Shown here piece by piece: positions 23,689 to 32,343 of a DNA stretch of 64,000 nt. Source of the stretch: Comamonas sp. KCTC 72670 (GTDB taxonomy: Bacteria; Myxococcota; Myxococcia; Myxococcales; Myxococcaceae); the NCBI GenBank assembly GCA_014656495.1, contig BNCN01000004.1:62001-126000 (forward strand), in the 5' to 3' direction. A model generated the notes under the pieces. It saw nothing but the letters and a program-made list of their open reading frames with translations, was not told where the DNA came from and searched no databases. A program made the translations under genes and the position numbers. Positions within the stretch are counted from its first letter, which is position 1; each line of letters begins with the position of its first letter.

Positions 23689-24429
23689 TCAGGCTCCGAC
23701 GAGCGCGTCGCGGTAGCCACGGGGGTCGATGGCGCGAATGGCTTCCACGGTGCGCGCATCGGGCAGCGGGGTGACGGGCAGCGTCTCCGGTACCTGGAAC
23801 GCGAAGCCGGTGCGCTCGGCGATGGACGCCTCGGTGGCCCAGGGGTGGCGCGCGAGCAGCCTCGCTCCGGACGTGCCCAGCTCGAACACGCCCAGGTCGG
23901 AGATGAGCGTCACCGGCCGGCGCGGGTCTCGCGTGGTGGCCACCTGGACCTCGGGCACCAGGTTGCGGCGCGACTGCCGGGGCACCAGCAGCACGGGCCT
24001 GCGCACCCACTGCCGCAGCGTCGCGGCGCCCGCCACGCCTGGGAACTTGGTGCGCGGCTTGTCCAGGCTGCCGCTGGCCGTCATGTTGGTGCTGCCTTCG
24101 GCGTCGACCTCGGCCGCGCCGAAGAAGACGGTGTCCACCCGGCCGCGCCGCGCGTGGTCGAACAGGTCCGGGATGGTGATTTCGGCGGAGCGGCCGTCCA
24201 GGTAGCCCAGGTCCTCGGAGGAGGGGAGCAGCGTGGGAATCTCCGGGTCCAGCGAGCCCACGCAGGCCAGGTACGTGAGGTCCGGCGCGTGGGTGGCGCG
24301 GGCCACCGCGATGGCGAGGATGGCCAGCGGCGAGGCCACGCCCGTGGCCACCACGCCGCCGTCATCAATCTGCCGCGCGAGCAGCGCCACCACCGTCTCC
24401 GCCGGGGTGATGTCCAGGGGCGCGCTCAT
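23689..24429 (-). CDS. aibB: AibB, subunit of 3-methylglutaconyl-CoA decarboxylase
   Basis: 246 residues, class I CoA-transferase fold, beta-type subunit. Cys56 lies in TYLACVGSLDP, where the M. xanthus AibB active-site Cys is reported. With AibA it decarboxylates 3-methylglutaconyl-CoA to 3,3-dimethylacrylyl-CoA rather than transferring CoA. It overlaps aibA by ATGA, so the two subunits are made together. Confidence 0.9.
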   Translation of the reverse strand: MSAPLDITPAETVVALLARQIDDGGVVATGVASPLAILAIAVARATHAPDLTYLACVGSLDPEIPTLLPSSEDLGYLDGRSAEITIPDLFDHARRGRVDTVFFGAAEVDAEGSTNMTASGSLDKPRTKFPGVAGAATLRQWVRRPVLLVPRQSRRNLVPEVQVATTRDPRRPVTLISDLGVFELGTSGARLLARHPWATEASIAERTGFAFQVPETLPVTPLPDARTVEAIRAIDPRGYRDALVGA

Positions 24430-25223
24430 GCCGCCCTCCGCGTCCGCAGCGACTCGAGGAACTCCGCCTCGCGGCCCGTCTCGGCCAGCGACAGGTAGTG
24501 GGCCAGCATGGCGTCGTCATGCGGGTAGAGCCCGGCGCAGCCCGTGGGCAGCGCGCCGCCGGGAGCGAGCACGATGCGGTCCACCTGGAAGCCGGGCAGG
24601 GTGGCGCGCGGCAGCTTCGTCACGCGCTCCTCCACCGTGGCGATGACGCGCTTCGCCGCGCCCGCCACCAGCAGGTCCGTGGTGGGGTCCTCCATGTAGA
24701 GGTTGCCGCGCTCGTCCGCGGCGCGCGCGTGAATCAACGCCACGTCCGGGTAGTACGCGGGCTCCACCGCCACGCGCTGACCGGTGAAGGGGTCCTCCAC
24801 CGTGGGCGGCGGCTCCGTGCGCGCCAGGTCGGACACTTCCGCGTCCGGCGCGGGGATGAAGGGCAGCCCCATGGACGCCGCGCGCAGCCGCTGGACGACG
24901 CGGTAGCCGTCATGTTCGCGCCAGGAGAGGGTGCCTTGCTCCATGGCCCGCTTGAGGCAGGGCATGGGGCGCACGCGGCCCTGCAGGCTCAGCGCGCCGA
25001 AGGCGATCTCCAGCTTCTCCAGACAGCCGCCCGCGACCAGGAACTCCGCGGGCAGCGGGTTGGGCAGCGAGATGAGGCCGAGCCTCCGCTTGCCCTGGGC
25101 GATGAGCTCCAGCACCAGCGCCATGGGCGCGCGGCCGAGCATGAAGCCTCCGGTGGCCAGCGACGCCCCGTCCGGAATGGACGCCACGGCCTCCTCCAGC
25201 GAGCACCAGCGCGCCGTCTTCAT
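24426..25223 (-). CDS. aibA: AibA, subunit of 3-methylglutaconyl-CoA decarboxylase
   Basis: 265 residues from the ATG at 25223, which overlaps the aibR stop (ATGA); the frame is open far upstream, but that part runs out of frame through aibR. It is the alpha-type subunit of the CoA-transferase family: SIPDGASLATGGFMLGRAPM at the start, then LISLPNPLPAEFLV, and ALIHARAADERGNLYME, a typical family segment. It pairs with AibB. Confidence 0.9.
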   Translation of the reverse strand: MKTARWCSLEEAVASIPDGASLATGGFMLGRAPMALVLELIAQGKRRLGLISLPNPLPAEFLVAGGCLEKLEIAFGALSLQGRVRPMPCLKRAMEQGTLSWREHDGYRVVQRLRAASMGLPFIPAPDAEVSDLARTEPPPTVEDPFTGQRVAVEPAYYPDVALIHARAADERGNLYMEDPTTDLLVAGAAKRVIATVEERVTKLPRATLPGFQVDRIVLAPGGALPTGCAGLYPHDDAMLAHYLSLAETGREAEFLESLRTRRAA

Positions 25224-25912
25224 GCGTCCTCCGAGTCCGTCCCGGTGGCGGTGGCGGCGGCGGTCCGAGGCACCATGCGCAGCGCGGCGGAGCCGGGGAG
25301 GCCCGCGGTGTCCGCGGCGGTCAGGGGCGGGAACAGCATGTCCACCATGCCGTCGGCGATCTGCTCGTCCGTGAGGCGCCCGTCCGGCTTGAACCACTTG
25401 TAGATCCACAGCACCATGCCCAGGAACGCGAAGGCGCCCACCGTGGGGTCCACGGGACGGATGAGGCCCTGCTGCGACGCCTGCCCGTAGGCCTCTTCCA
25501 GGAAGTCGACGTACTTCTTCTTCCGGGCGTCGATGAAGGCGCGCGCCTCGCCGGTGAGCGTGGCGTGCTCGTGGAGGATGATGATGACCTCCTTGCTCCA
25601 CCCCCGCGTCACCAGCAGGATGTTGTGGCGCATGCACGCGCGCAGCCGCTCCACCGGATTGGCGATGTCCTGCACGCGCGAGAGGACCTGCTCCTCGAAC
25701 AGGTCCATCCCGTAGTTCATGATGGCGAAGAGCAGCTGCTCCTTGTTCTGGATGTGGTGGTAGAGGCCCGCCTTCGTCATCCGGCACGCGGCGGCGATCT
25801 CCTGCATCGACGTGCCCTCGTACCCCCGGTCGCAGATGAGCCTCGCCGCCGTTTCCAAGATGGCCCGGTAGCGCTCGCCCTCGTCCGGCTTCCGTCCTCC
25901 GGTGTTCGTCAC
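25220..25912 (-). CDS. aibR: TetR-family regulator AibR
   Basis: 230 residues from a GTG at 25912 with an excellent AAGGAGGAG ribosome site. The N-terminal helix-turn-helix reads GTSMQEIAAACRMTKAGLYHH. The ligand domain is helical; in M. xanthus AibR senses isovaleryl-CoA and represses its own operon. An 18-bp palindromic operator lies just upstream, between the gene and the ribosome-site region, consistent with autorepression. It is the first gene of the aib operon. Confidence 0.9.
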   Translation of the reverse strand: MTNTGGRKPDEGERYRAILETAARLICDRGYEGTSMQEIAAACRMTKAGLYHHIQNKEQLLFAIMNYGMDLFEEQVLSRVQDIANPVERLRACMRHNILLVTRGWSKEVIIILHEHATLTGEARAFIDARKKKYVDFLEEAYGQASQQGLIRPVDPTVGAFAFLGMVLWIYKWFKPDGRLTDEQIADGMVDMLFPPLTAADTAGLPGSAALRMVPRTAAATATGTDSEDA

Positions 25913-25929
25913 GTGTGCTCCTCCTTCAC

Positions 25930-25947
25930 GACCTACCGACCGGTAGG
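25930..25947. promoter_or_regulatory. TetR-type operator of the aib operon
   Basis: Perfect 8-bp arms ACCTACCG and CGGTAGGT around a 2-bp centre, 17 bp upstream of the aibR start codon, match the form of AibR/FadR/LiuR-type TetR operators. Binding by AibR would block transcription of aibR-aibA-aibB-aibC-mvaS. The divergent histidine kinase gene starts 118 bp further on and could also be affected. Confidence 0.8.
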
Positions 25948-26065
25948 TAGCAGTGTCCGACGCAGGGTGTCAATCGTCAAAGTCGGCAGCCCGTTGCGTG
26001 AGCCTCTTATTTCCCCTGCTATTTCAAGGGTTTGGGTATGTGTCGGCGGTTAGACTCCGCGGCGC

Positions 26066-28183
26066 ATGCGGTCCGCGCTCGTCCCCGTCCTCCTGCTCTG
26101 CGCCGCCCTCACCACGGTGGGGGTGGGGGTTTTCACCCTGCTCGAACGCAACCGGGAGGAGCAGACGCGGCAGTTCGCGGTGGAGCGGCAGGCCCAGCTC
26201 GACGAGGCCACGCGCGGTGTGGCGGAGACGCTGGAGGACGTGGCCGAGGACCTGCGCTTCGCGGGCGAGCTGATGTCCCAGCCGGGCACGGTCGCCGAGC
26301 ACCGCCGCGAGCTGCGCGCCCTGCTGGAGGCCGTGGGCCAGTACAAGGTCATCATCGTCTACGACGCCCGAGGCCAGGAGTGGCTGCGCATGGTGGACCG
26401 GCGCATGGGCAAGCAGGTGGCGCGCGCGCCGGTGCTGGCGCAGATGACGGACGCGGCCCGGCGCGCGCTCGCGCGGCCTCCGGGGGACGTCACCACGTCA
26501 CCGCCCGTGGAGGACGGTGGCTCGGACGGGCTGCGCGTCATGGCCACGGCGATGCCCCTGGATGGATCCGGCCGCCCCGGGGGCGCGGTGGCGGTGCTGG
26601 TGGACACGACGTCGTTCTTCATGCCGCTGCGCATCGTGACGTCGGACCCGGACGCGCGGCTGTTGTTGTTGGGGGCGTACGGGCAGCCCACGTCCGCGAG
26701 CGATGTCACGCTGGTGGACTGGTTCCGGCGCATGGAGCTGGAGGGCTCGCTGGTGCCGGGCTTCCGGGAGCTGATCGCCCGCATGCGCGAGGGGGAGCGG
26801 GGGGCCTTTCCCCTGCGCGCGGGAGAGGCCGAGCGGCTGGGGCTGGGGCGCTCCGAGGCCATCGCCGTGTTCACCCCCATTCGGGTCCGCGGCGGCAGCC
26901 ACTGGTCCGCGGCGACGCTGGTGTCCACGGCGACGCTGCGCTCGCATCAGCAGGCGCTCATCTGGCGGCTGCTGGCGGCGGCGCTGCTGGTGGCGCTCTT
27001 CCTGGTGACCTTCGCGGTGTACGTGGTGCTGGCGCAGCGCCGGGCGGCCGCGCTCCGGGAGAGCCGGCAGCACGCGGAGCAGCTCGCGCACCTGCACGAC
27101 AAGACGCAGAAGATCCTCGACCACATCCCCTCGGGCGTGCTGGCGCTCACCGCGGAGGGGCACATCAGCGCGGTGAATCAGGTACTGCGCGCGCGCATGC
27201 CCGCGGACGCCATTCACGCGCCGCTGGAGTCCGCCTTCCCTCAGGCGCCGGGGCCCGTGGTGGCGCGGCTTCGCGCGCTGGTGGCGGCGGCGGCCAGCGA
27301 GTCCCGCGCGCACAGCGTGCTGGGCGAGACGCTGGTCCTCTTTGGCGAGGAGGGCCGCTTCAACCTCCACGCGGTGCCGTTGGAGGCGCGCCACCCGGAG
27401 GTGCAGACGCTGCTGGTGGTGGAGGACCTGAGCAACGTGCGCGCCCTGGAGACGCAGCTGCTGCGCGCCGAGAAGCTGGCCACGGTGGGCGTGCTCGCGG
27501 CGGGCATCGCGCATGAAATCGGGACGCCGCTGGGCGTGGTCCGCGGACGGGCCGAGTACGTCCTCGGCAAGCTGGGCAGGGAGCACCCGCAGGGGCCCGG
27601 CATCGCCGTCATCATCGAGCAGATTGACCGGGTGAGCCGCACGCTGCGGCAGCTGCTCGACTTCTCCCGGCTGCAGCCCACGGCGGTGCGTCCGGTGCCC
27701 TTGGACGCCATCCTGCGTGACGTGCACGAGCTGCTGCGCGTGGAGGTCGAGCGGCGGCAGGTGCGCTTCCAGGTGGAGGTCCCGGCGTCACTTCCCCCAT
27801 TGGCCGCCGACGCGGACCAGCTCCAGCAGGTGCTGGTGAACCTGGCGCTCAACGCCTGTCATGCCTGCGAAGCGGGGGGCCAGGTGACGCTCTCCGCGGC
27901 GGCGCCCGAGGGCCCGGGCGCGGAGCCGTGGGGGCTGGTGTCGCTGGCCATCCGCGACGATGGCTGCGGCATCCCCCGTGAGCACCTCAATCAGGTGTTC
28001 GACCCGTTCTTCACCACCAAGAAGCGGGGGCAGGGCACGGGGCTGGGGCTGACGATGGTGGCCCACGTCGTGCGCAACCACGGCGGCCGGCTGGAGCTGG
28101 AGAGCGAGGAGGGGCGGGGGACCTGCGTCACCGTGTTGTGGCCCAGCGCGAAGCCCGGTACGGAGGAGCGGTATGTCGGCTAA
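26066..28183 (+). CDS. Membrane sensor histidine kinase
   Basis: 705 residues. A hydrophobic N-terminal helix (residues 4-25), an extracytoplasmic sensor region of roughly 270 residues with GQEWLRMVDRR, a second helix (about 297-322), then a PAS-like segment (DHIPSGVLALTAEG), a HisKA domain with the phosphorylatable His483 in GIAHEIGTPLG, and an ATPase domain with N, G1 (DDGCGIP), F (FDPFFTTK) and G2 (GTGLGL) boxes. It overlaps the NtrC-type regulator by 11 bp, so they are a cognate pair. Signal unknown. Confidence 0.92.
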   Translation: MRSALVPVLLLCAALTTVGVGVFTLLERNREEQTRQFAVERQAQLDEATRGVAETLEDVAEDLRFAGELMSQPGTVAEHRRELRALLEAVGQYKVIIVYDARGQEWLRMVDRRMGKQVARAPVLAQMTDAARRALARPPGDVTTSPPVEDGGSDGLRVMATAMPLDGSGRPGGAVAVLVDTTSFFMPLRIVTSDPDARLLLLGAYGQPTSASDVTLVDWFRRMELEGSLVPGFRELIARMREGERGAFPLRAGEAERLGLGRSEAIAVFTPIRVRGGSHWSAATLVSTATLRSHQQALIWRLLAAALLVALFLVTFAVYVVLAQRRAAALRESRQHAEQLAHLHDKTQKILDHIPSGVLALTAEGHISAVNQVLRARMPADAIHAPLESAFPQAPGPVVARLRALVAAAASESRAHSVLGETLVLFGEEGRFNLHAVPLEARHPEVQTLLVVEDLSNVRALETQLLRAEKLATVGVLAAGIAHEIGTPLGVVRGRAEYVLGKLGREHPQGPGIAVIIEQIDRVSRTLRQLLDFSRLQPTAVRPVPLDAILRDVHELLRVEVERRQVRFQVEVPASLPPLAADADQLQQVLVNLALNACHACEAGGQVTLSAAAPEGPGAEPWGLVSLAIRDDGCGIPREHLNQVFDPFFTTKKRGQGTGLGLTMVAHVVRNHGGRLELESEEGRGTCVTVLWPSAKPGTEERYVG

Positions 28184-29531
28184 GGGACGCATCCTGGTGG
28201 TGGATGACCACGTGGAGATGGGGCTCATGCTGCGCGAGCCCCTCTCGGACGCGGGCTACGCGGTGGACCTGGCCACGGGCGGCGAGGAGGCCATCCGGAT
28301 GGCGCGCGCGCAGCCGTACCACGCGGTGCTGTGTGATTTGCGGATGGAGGGCGTGGACGGCCTGGACGTGCTGGAGGCCGTGCGCGCGCTCGACGCGGAC
28401 CTTCCCGTGCTGATGATGACGGCCTTTGGTGGCGTGGAGAGCGCGGTGGAGGCGATGAAGCGCGGCGCCTATCACTACTTCACCAAGCCCTTCCGGTTGG
28501 ACGAGGTGCTCGTCTTCCTGGAGCGCGCCTTGAAAGAGCGCCAGCTCCACGTGGAGAACCGGGCCCTGCGGCGGGCCGCGACCGAGCGCAGCGGGTTGGG
28601 CGCCCTGGTGGGGCGCAGCGCGGCGATGCGTCACCTGTACGCGCTCATCGACCGCGTCGCGCACGCCCACGCGGCCGTGCTGCTGCGAGGCCCCAGCGGC
28701 ACGGGCAAGGAGCTGGTGGCCCGCGCGCTGCATTTCCAGGGGCCGCGCGCCTCCGGTCCCTTCGTGGCCGTCAACTGCACGGCGCTGCCGCATGAGCTGC
28801 TGGAGAGCGAGCTCTTCGGCCATCTGAAGGGCGCCTTCACCGGCGCGACGCACGCCCGCCGCGGCCTCTTCGTGGAGGCGGACCAGGGCACGCTGTTCCT
28901 CGACGAGATTGGCGACATGCCGCTGGAGCTGCAGGCCCGGCTGTTGCGCGTGCTCGAGGACGGCGAGGTCCGCGCGGTGGGCGCGGACGGCAGCCGCACG
29001 GTGGACGTGCGGGTCGTCGCCGCCACCCACCAGGATTTGGAGACGCGCGTTCGCGAGGGGCGCTTCCGCGCCGACCTCTTCTACCGTCTCGACGTCGTCA
29101 CGCTCCGGTTGCCACCCCTGTCGGAGCGGCGCGAGGACATCCCGCTGCTGGTGGAGCACTTCATCGCCCGCGCCCGCGCGCGCAACCCGCGCGCCAGCAT
29201 GCAGTCGCTCACGCCCGAAGCCGTGGCCGCGCTGGCCAACCTGCCCTGGCCGGGAAACGTGCGGGAGTTGGAGAACCTGATAGAGCGGCTCGCCGTCATG
29301 GTGTCGCGCGAGCGGGTGGGCCTGGAAGAGCTGCGCCCACACCTGCCGCCCGAGTCGCCCGAGGTGCAGCCCCTGGTGATGGCGCAGCACGCCTTGTGGC
29401 CGCTGCGGCGGCTGGAGGGCGAGTACATCGCGTGGATGGTGACACGCTGCGGCGGGAACAAGACGCGCGCCGCGGAGGTGCTCGGCATCGATGTGTCGAC
29501 CATCCACCGCCGCGAGCGGGAGCGCGGGTAG
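28173..29531 (+). CDS. NtrC-family sigma-54 response regulator
   Basis: 452 residues: receiver domain with the phospho-Asp in AVLCDLRMEG and Lys in YFTKPF; AAA+ domain with Walker A GPSGTGKE, the sigma-54-contacting GAFTGA loop in LKGAFTGATHA, and Walker B LFLDEIGDMP; and a C-terminal Fis-type helix-turn-helix (AAEVLGIDVSTIHRRERE). It activates sigma-54 promoters when phosphorylated by the kinase encoded just upstream. A sigma-54-like sequence at 29625-29640 is a possible local target. Confidence 0.93.
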   Translation: MSAKGRILVVDDHVEMGLMLREPLSDAGYAVDLATGGEEAIRMARAQPYHAVLCDLRMEGVDGLDVLEAVRALDADLPVLMMTAFGGVESAVEAMKRGAYHYFTKPFRLDEVLVFLERALKERQLHVENRALRRAATERSGLGALVGRSAAMRHLYALIDRVAHAHAAVLLRGPSGTGKELVARALHFQGPRASGPFVAVNCTALPHELLESELFGHLKGAFTGATHARRGLFVEADQGTLFLDEIGDMPLELQARLLRVLEDGEVRAVGADGSRTVDVRVVAATHQDLETRVREGRFRADLFYRLDVVTLRLPPLSERREDIPLLVEHFIARARARNPRASMQSLTPEAVAALANLPWPGNVRELENLIERLAVMVSRERVGLEELRPHLPPESPEVQPLVMAQHALWPLRRLEGEYIAWMVTRCGGNKTRAAEVLGIDVSTIHRRERERG

Positions 29532-29624
29532 GGCGCGCGGGACACCGTGGTAATCCGCCATGCTCGGCTGGCGTGATGCAACGGTTCGCGCGGATGCCGG
29601 CGTGTCCCCCGGGGCGAAGCGGGC

Positions 29625-29640
29625 GGGCATGGGTGTTGCT
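29625..29640 (+). promoter_or_regulatory. Possible sigma-54 promoter
   Basis: GGGCAT-N5-TTGCT, with the required GG-N10-GC spacing, ends 12 bp before the GTG of the next gene. The -12 element is good; the -24 element differs from TGGCAC at two positions. Transcription would begin almost at the start codon, which is unusual. No upstream enhancer-site repeat was found here. Confidence 0.3.
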
Positions 29641-29652
29641 TGATGTTCCAAC

Positions 29653-30066
29653 GTGAAGTCTTCGTCCACTGCCCGTGCCCTCCTGCTCGGAGGCGATGCG
29701 TCGCTCGGCTCGCTCCTCGCGGACGTGCTCGCCGAGCTGGGCATCGCGCTGGAATTGAGCCCTGCCACGGCGGCGCGGCCGGACCTCGTGCTCGTCCACG
29801 TCGAGCGGGGTGAGAGCCTCCCGTGTCAGATACAGCTCGCCCGGGAGTTCACCTCCGAGGGGCCCGTCATCGTGCTGGTGCCCTTCGCGGATGAGCGGCT
29901 GGTGGGACTCGCCCTGCGGCTGGGCGCCCGCGACTGTTTCGCGCTGGGCAGCCCGCTCGACGAGCTCCGCCGGGTGTTGATGGCGCACGTGCCCGTGCCG
30001 CCGAGTCTGGCGTTCATTTCTCCCGGCGGGGCCGTGCCGCCGTCTCCTGGGTCCACCCATGATTGA
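29653..30066 (+). CDS. Degenerate receiver-like protein
   Basis: 137 residues from a GTG. The pattern resembles a receiver domain: ARALLLGGDASLGSLLADVL, RPDLVLVHVERG, GPVIVLVPFAD, and RDCFALGSP. The acidic pocket is incomplete (GGDA at the first position, no Asp at the phosphorylation strand end) and the conserved Lys is absent. It is probably not phosphorylated in the usual way. It overlaps the next gene by 8 bp. Confidence 0.55.
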   Translation: MKSSSTARALLLGGDASLGSLLADVLAELGIALELSPATAARPDLVLVHVERGESLPCQIQLAREFTSEGPVIVLVPFADERLVGLALRLGARDCFALGSPLDELRRVLMAHVPVPPSLAFISPGGAVPPSPGSTHD

Positions 30067-30559
30067 GCCACTCACCGTTCCCGCGCCGCTGCCCACCACC
30101 CCCGCGTTTTCGGAACGGCCCGCCGTGGCGCCGCCCGCGCCCTCCGAAGCACCGCTGTTCCAGGAGGCCGGGGTTCTGGTGACGACCGAGCGGGTGGTGG
30201 CCCGGGGCAGGACGCTGCTGCTCGCGGACGTGCAGCGCGTGGAGTCCGTGCGGCGCACGCCGCGAATGCTCCCCGTGCTGGCCACGCTGGGCCTGTCCAT
30301 GAGCGTGGGGCTGCCCGCGCTGTCCGCGCTGTCTGTCTCCGCCACCACGTCCCGGGGCTTCTACGAGGCGGCGTTGATCGCCGTCGTCCTGGTCATCTTC
30401 GGTTGTATCGCCCGGCTGGTGCTGGCCGAGGAGTCGTACCGGCTGGTGCTCCACACCCGCGCGGGCGCGTGGCGCGTGCACACCTGCAAGGACGCGCAGG
30501 GCTCCATCCGGCTGGCGGGGCTCATCCAGGAGGCCGTCGCGGTGCGGCTGCGCCGCTGA
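30059..30559 (+). CDS. DUF6232-like membrane protein
   Basis: 166 residues. A Pro/Ala-rich N-terminus precedes a PH-like segment (VTTERVVARGRTLLLADVQRV), two adjacent membrane helices (about 75-92 and 103-122), and a C-terminal strand region (YRLVLHTRAGAWRVHTCKD). This layout fits DUF6232. Function unknown. It is co-directional with, and overlaps, the receiver-like gene. Confidence 0.6.
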   Translation: MIEPLTVPAPLPTTPAFSERPAVAPPAPSEAPLFQEAGVLVTTERVVARGRTLLLADVQRVESVRRTPRMLPVLATLGLSMSVGLPALSALSVSATTSRGFYEAALIAVVLVIFGCIARLVLAEESYRLVLHTRAGAWRVHTCKDAQGSIRLAGLIQEAVAVRLRR

Positions 30560-30571
30560 GGCCCCGTTGAA

Positions 30572-31561
30572 TCAGGGCGCGGCGTGGCCCTCGAGCCGCG
30601 CCGCTTCGAGCGCGTCGTGCACGGGGCGGCACCAGCGCTCCGCCAGCTCCCTCGCGAGCGGCGACACGCGCCGGGCCTTCTCCGCCGTGTCGTCCTCGAA
30701 GGGCAGCACCGGGTTCTTCGCGTTCCGCTCCAGCACGTCTCGAAGCCGCGCGCCGTCGTCGCCCGACAGCTCGACGCCGAACAGCTCCGTGAGCAGCGGC
30801 ACGCCTTCCCGTTGGAGCTGCCGGTGGTCCACCAGCCGCGCCGGAGCCTGCCGCGACTGGTAGCCCCGCAGCCCGGCCTCGCAGATGGCCGCGAGCACAC
30901 GCGCCCCGTACTCATCCAGCGGAATGCCCTCCAGTTGTTGCGCCGCCAGGCCCAGGTGCTCCGGCGGCAACAGTCCCGGCAGCATGTGCGCGCCCCGGTG
31001 ATTCTGATGCGAGGCCATGACCTCCACCGGGTCGCGGTAGAGGAACATCCACGGCACGCCGGGGAAGGCGCGCTGGAGGAGCGGCAGCTCCAGCACGTGC
31101 CACGCATCCAGCTTGAGGAACACCGCGCGTTCGTCCGGGTGGCGCTGCTGGCCCAGCGCGCCCACCACCGCGCGGAGCCAGTCGATGCGCTGCGCGTCCG
31201 TGAGGCCGGGCAGCCGTTGATGCGCGCGCAACACCGTGTCCACGGGGCCCGCTTCGGAGAGGACGATGTGCCGGGGCAGCGCGGCCAACAGCTGCGCCAC
31301 CAGCGTGGAGCCGCAGCGGGACATGTGGAACACGAGCCCCCGCACCGGCAGCCCCGGTTGACTCGCCTGCCGCGCCACCAGGTCCTCCATGGACGTCTGG
31401 TGCCGGAAGAGCATGGCGAACGGGTGGCGCAGCCGCCGCTCCAGCGTCTCGTCGAAGAACGGGTCGGTGAAGCGCTGGCCGCCCAGGTGGCACCAGTCCA
31501 CGCGCAGCCGGCCTCCCTCTTCGTGGATGCGCGCGGGCACCCAGCCGTGAAGCGCTGTCAT
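30572..31561 (-). CDS. PAPS-dependent sulfotransferase-like protein
   Basis: 329 residues from the ATG at 31561, overlapping the Nif11-like stop (ATGA). A P-loop for the 5'-phosphosulfate reads HMSRCGSTLVAQLLA, and a 3'-phosphate-type segment WMFLYRDPVEVMAS follows. Sulfotransferase-family proteins move sulfate from PAPS to hydroxyls, amines or tyrosines. It is the last gene of an operon with an Asp/Asn hydroxylase-like oxygenase and a Nif11-like peptide, so a hydroxylated peptide or cofactor may be its acceptor. The acceptor is unknown. Confidence 0.85.
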   Translation of the reverse strand: MTALHGWVPARIHEEGGRLRVDWCHLGGQRFTDPFFDETLERRLRHPFAMLFRHQTSMEDLVARQASQPGLPVRGLVFHMSRCGSTLVAQLLAALPRHIVLSEAGPVDTVLRAHQRLPGLTDAQRIDWLRAVVGALGQQRHPDERAVFLKLDAWHVLELPLLQRAFPGVPWMFLYRDPVEVMASHQNHRGAHMLPGLLPPEHLGLAAQQLEGIPLDEYGARVLAAICEAGLRGYQSRQAPARLVDHRQLQREGVPLLTELFGVELSGDDGARLRDVLERNAKNPVLPFEDDTAEKARRVSPLARELAERWCRPVHDALEAARLEGHAAP

Positions 31562-31764
31562 ATCCACCGCTCCCGCCACGCCCGGCGGGCCGCGCGCAGG
31601 GCTTCCTGGACGTCCTCGGCGGTGAAGTGACAGCCGTGCTCCGCGCCCAGCGCCACGGCCCGGGCGAGGAAGGTGGCGGTGTCCGGCGTGTCGCGCAGGG
31701 ACTCCTGGAGCGCCGTGTCCTCGAGGACGCGCTGACGGAAGCGCTCGAAGGCCTCAAGCCCCAT
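31558..31764 (-). CDS. Nif11-like small protein (leader-type domain)
   Basis: 68 residues: GLEAFERFRQRVLEDTALQ, LRDTPDTATFLARAVALG, HGCHFTAEDVQEALR. This is the pattern of the Nif11 domain, best known as the leader of nitrile-hydratase/Nif11-type RiPP precursors. It ends WRERWI with no GG site and no core, so it may be a recruiting protein or a precursor with an unusually short tail. It overlaps the oxygenase upstream by 11 bp and the sulfotransferase downstream by 4 bp. Confidence 0.75.
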   Translation of the reverse strand: MGLEAFERFRQRVLEDTALQESLRDTPDTATFLARAVALGAEHGCHFTAEDVQEALRAARRAWRERWI

Positions 31765-32335
31765 GGAGGGCTCCGGCGAAGACGTCGCGCAGCCAGTCGT
31801 TCACCTCGCAGTCCAGCACCAGGTGGACGCGGTCGGTGTCGCTGGGGTTGTCCACCCGGTGGGGGCGGTTGAAGTCCAGGTACCAGCACTCGCCCGGCTG
31901 GAGCACCACGCGCTCACCCGCCAGGAAGAAGGCCACGTCGGGGTGCGTGGTGATGGGGACATGCAGCCGCACCTCGCCGTCCGCGTAGCCCAGGTTGTAG
32001 TCGGTGTGCTCCCGGATGTGCGCGCCCGCCGCGAGCTTCAGCAGCCGCGCCGAGCCCACGGGACACTGGAACGCGGCCAGCACGGCGCGGAACGCGGGGC
32101 AGCGCGACAAGAGCGGCGTGTCGGCATAACGCTCGCGGCCGGTGGGGTCCGGGTAGATGTGGCCGTCCCTGCCGCCGATGGAGCGCAGGGGCACGCCGCT
32201 CCATTCGCCTTCGTACTCGCGCTTGTTGAAGTGAGGGACCCACACGCCTGCGGGGAGGCCCGCGAGCTCGTGCTGCAGCGAGGCCGCGTCGAAGTGGAAG
32301 GGCAGGCGGAGTCGGTCGGGCACGGAGGTCGGCAT
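31754..32335 (-). CDS. Aspartyl/asparaginyl beta-hydroxylase-like Fe(II)/2OG oxygenase
   Basis: 193 residues from the ATG at 32335. The metal site is seen as EHTDYNLG (His110, Asp112) and NRPHRVDN (His159), and RLHVPITTHPD is typical of the family. Members hydroxylate Asp/Asn or related residues in proteins and peptides. Here it starts 8 bp after a regulator gene and overlaps the Nif11-like gene, which suggests a peptide substrate. Unlike AspH of animals it is soluble and has no TPR domain. Confidence 0.82.
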   Translation of the reverse strand: MPTSVPDRLRLPFHFDAASLQHELAGLPAGVWVPHFNKREYEGEWSGVPLRSIGGRDGHIYPDPTGRERYADTPLLSRCPAFRAVLAAFQCPVGSARLLKLAAGAHIREHTDYNLGYADGEVRLHVPITTHPDVAFFLAGERVVLQPGECWYLDFNRPHRVDNPSDTDRVHLVLDCEVNDWLRDVFAGALHGA

Positions 32336-32343
32336 GCGGGCTC

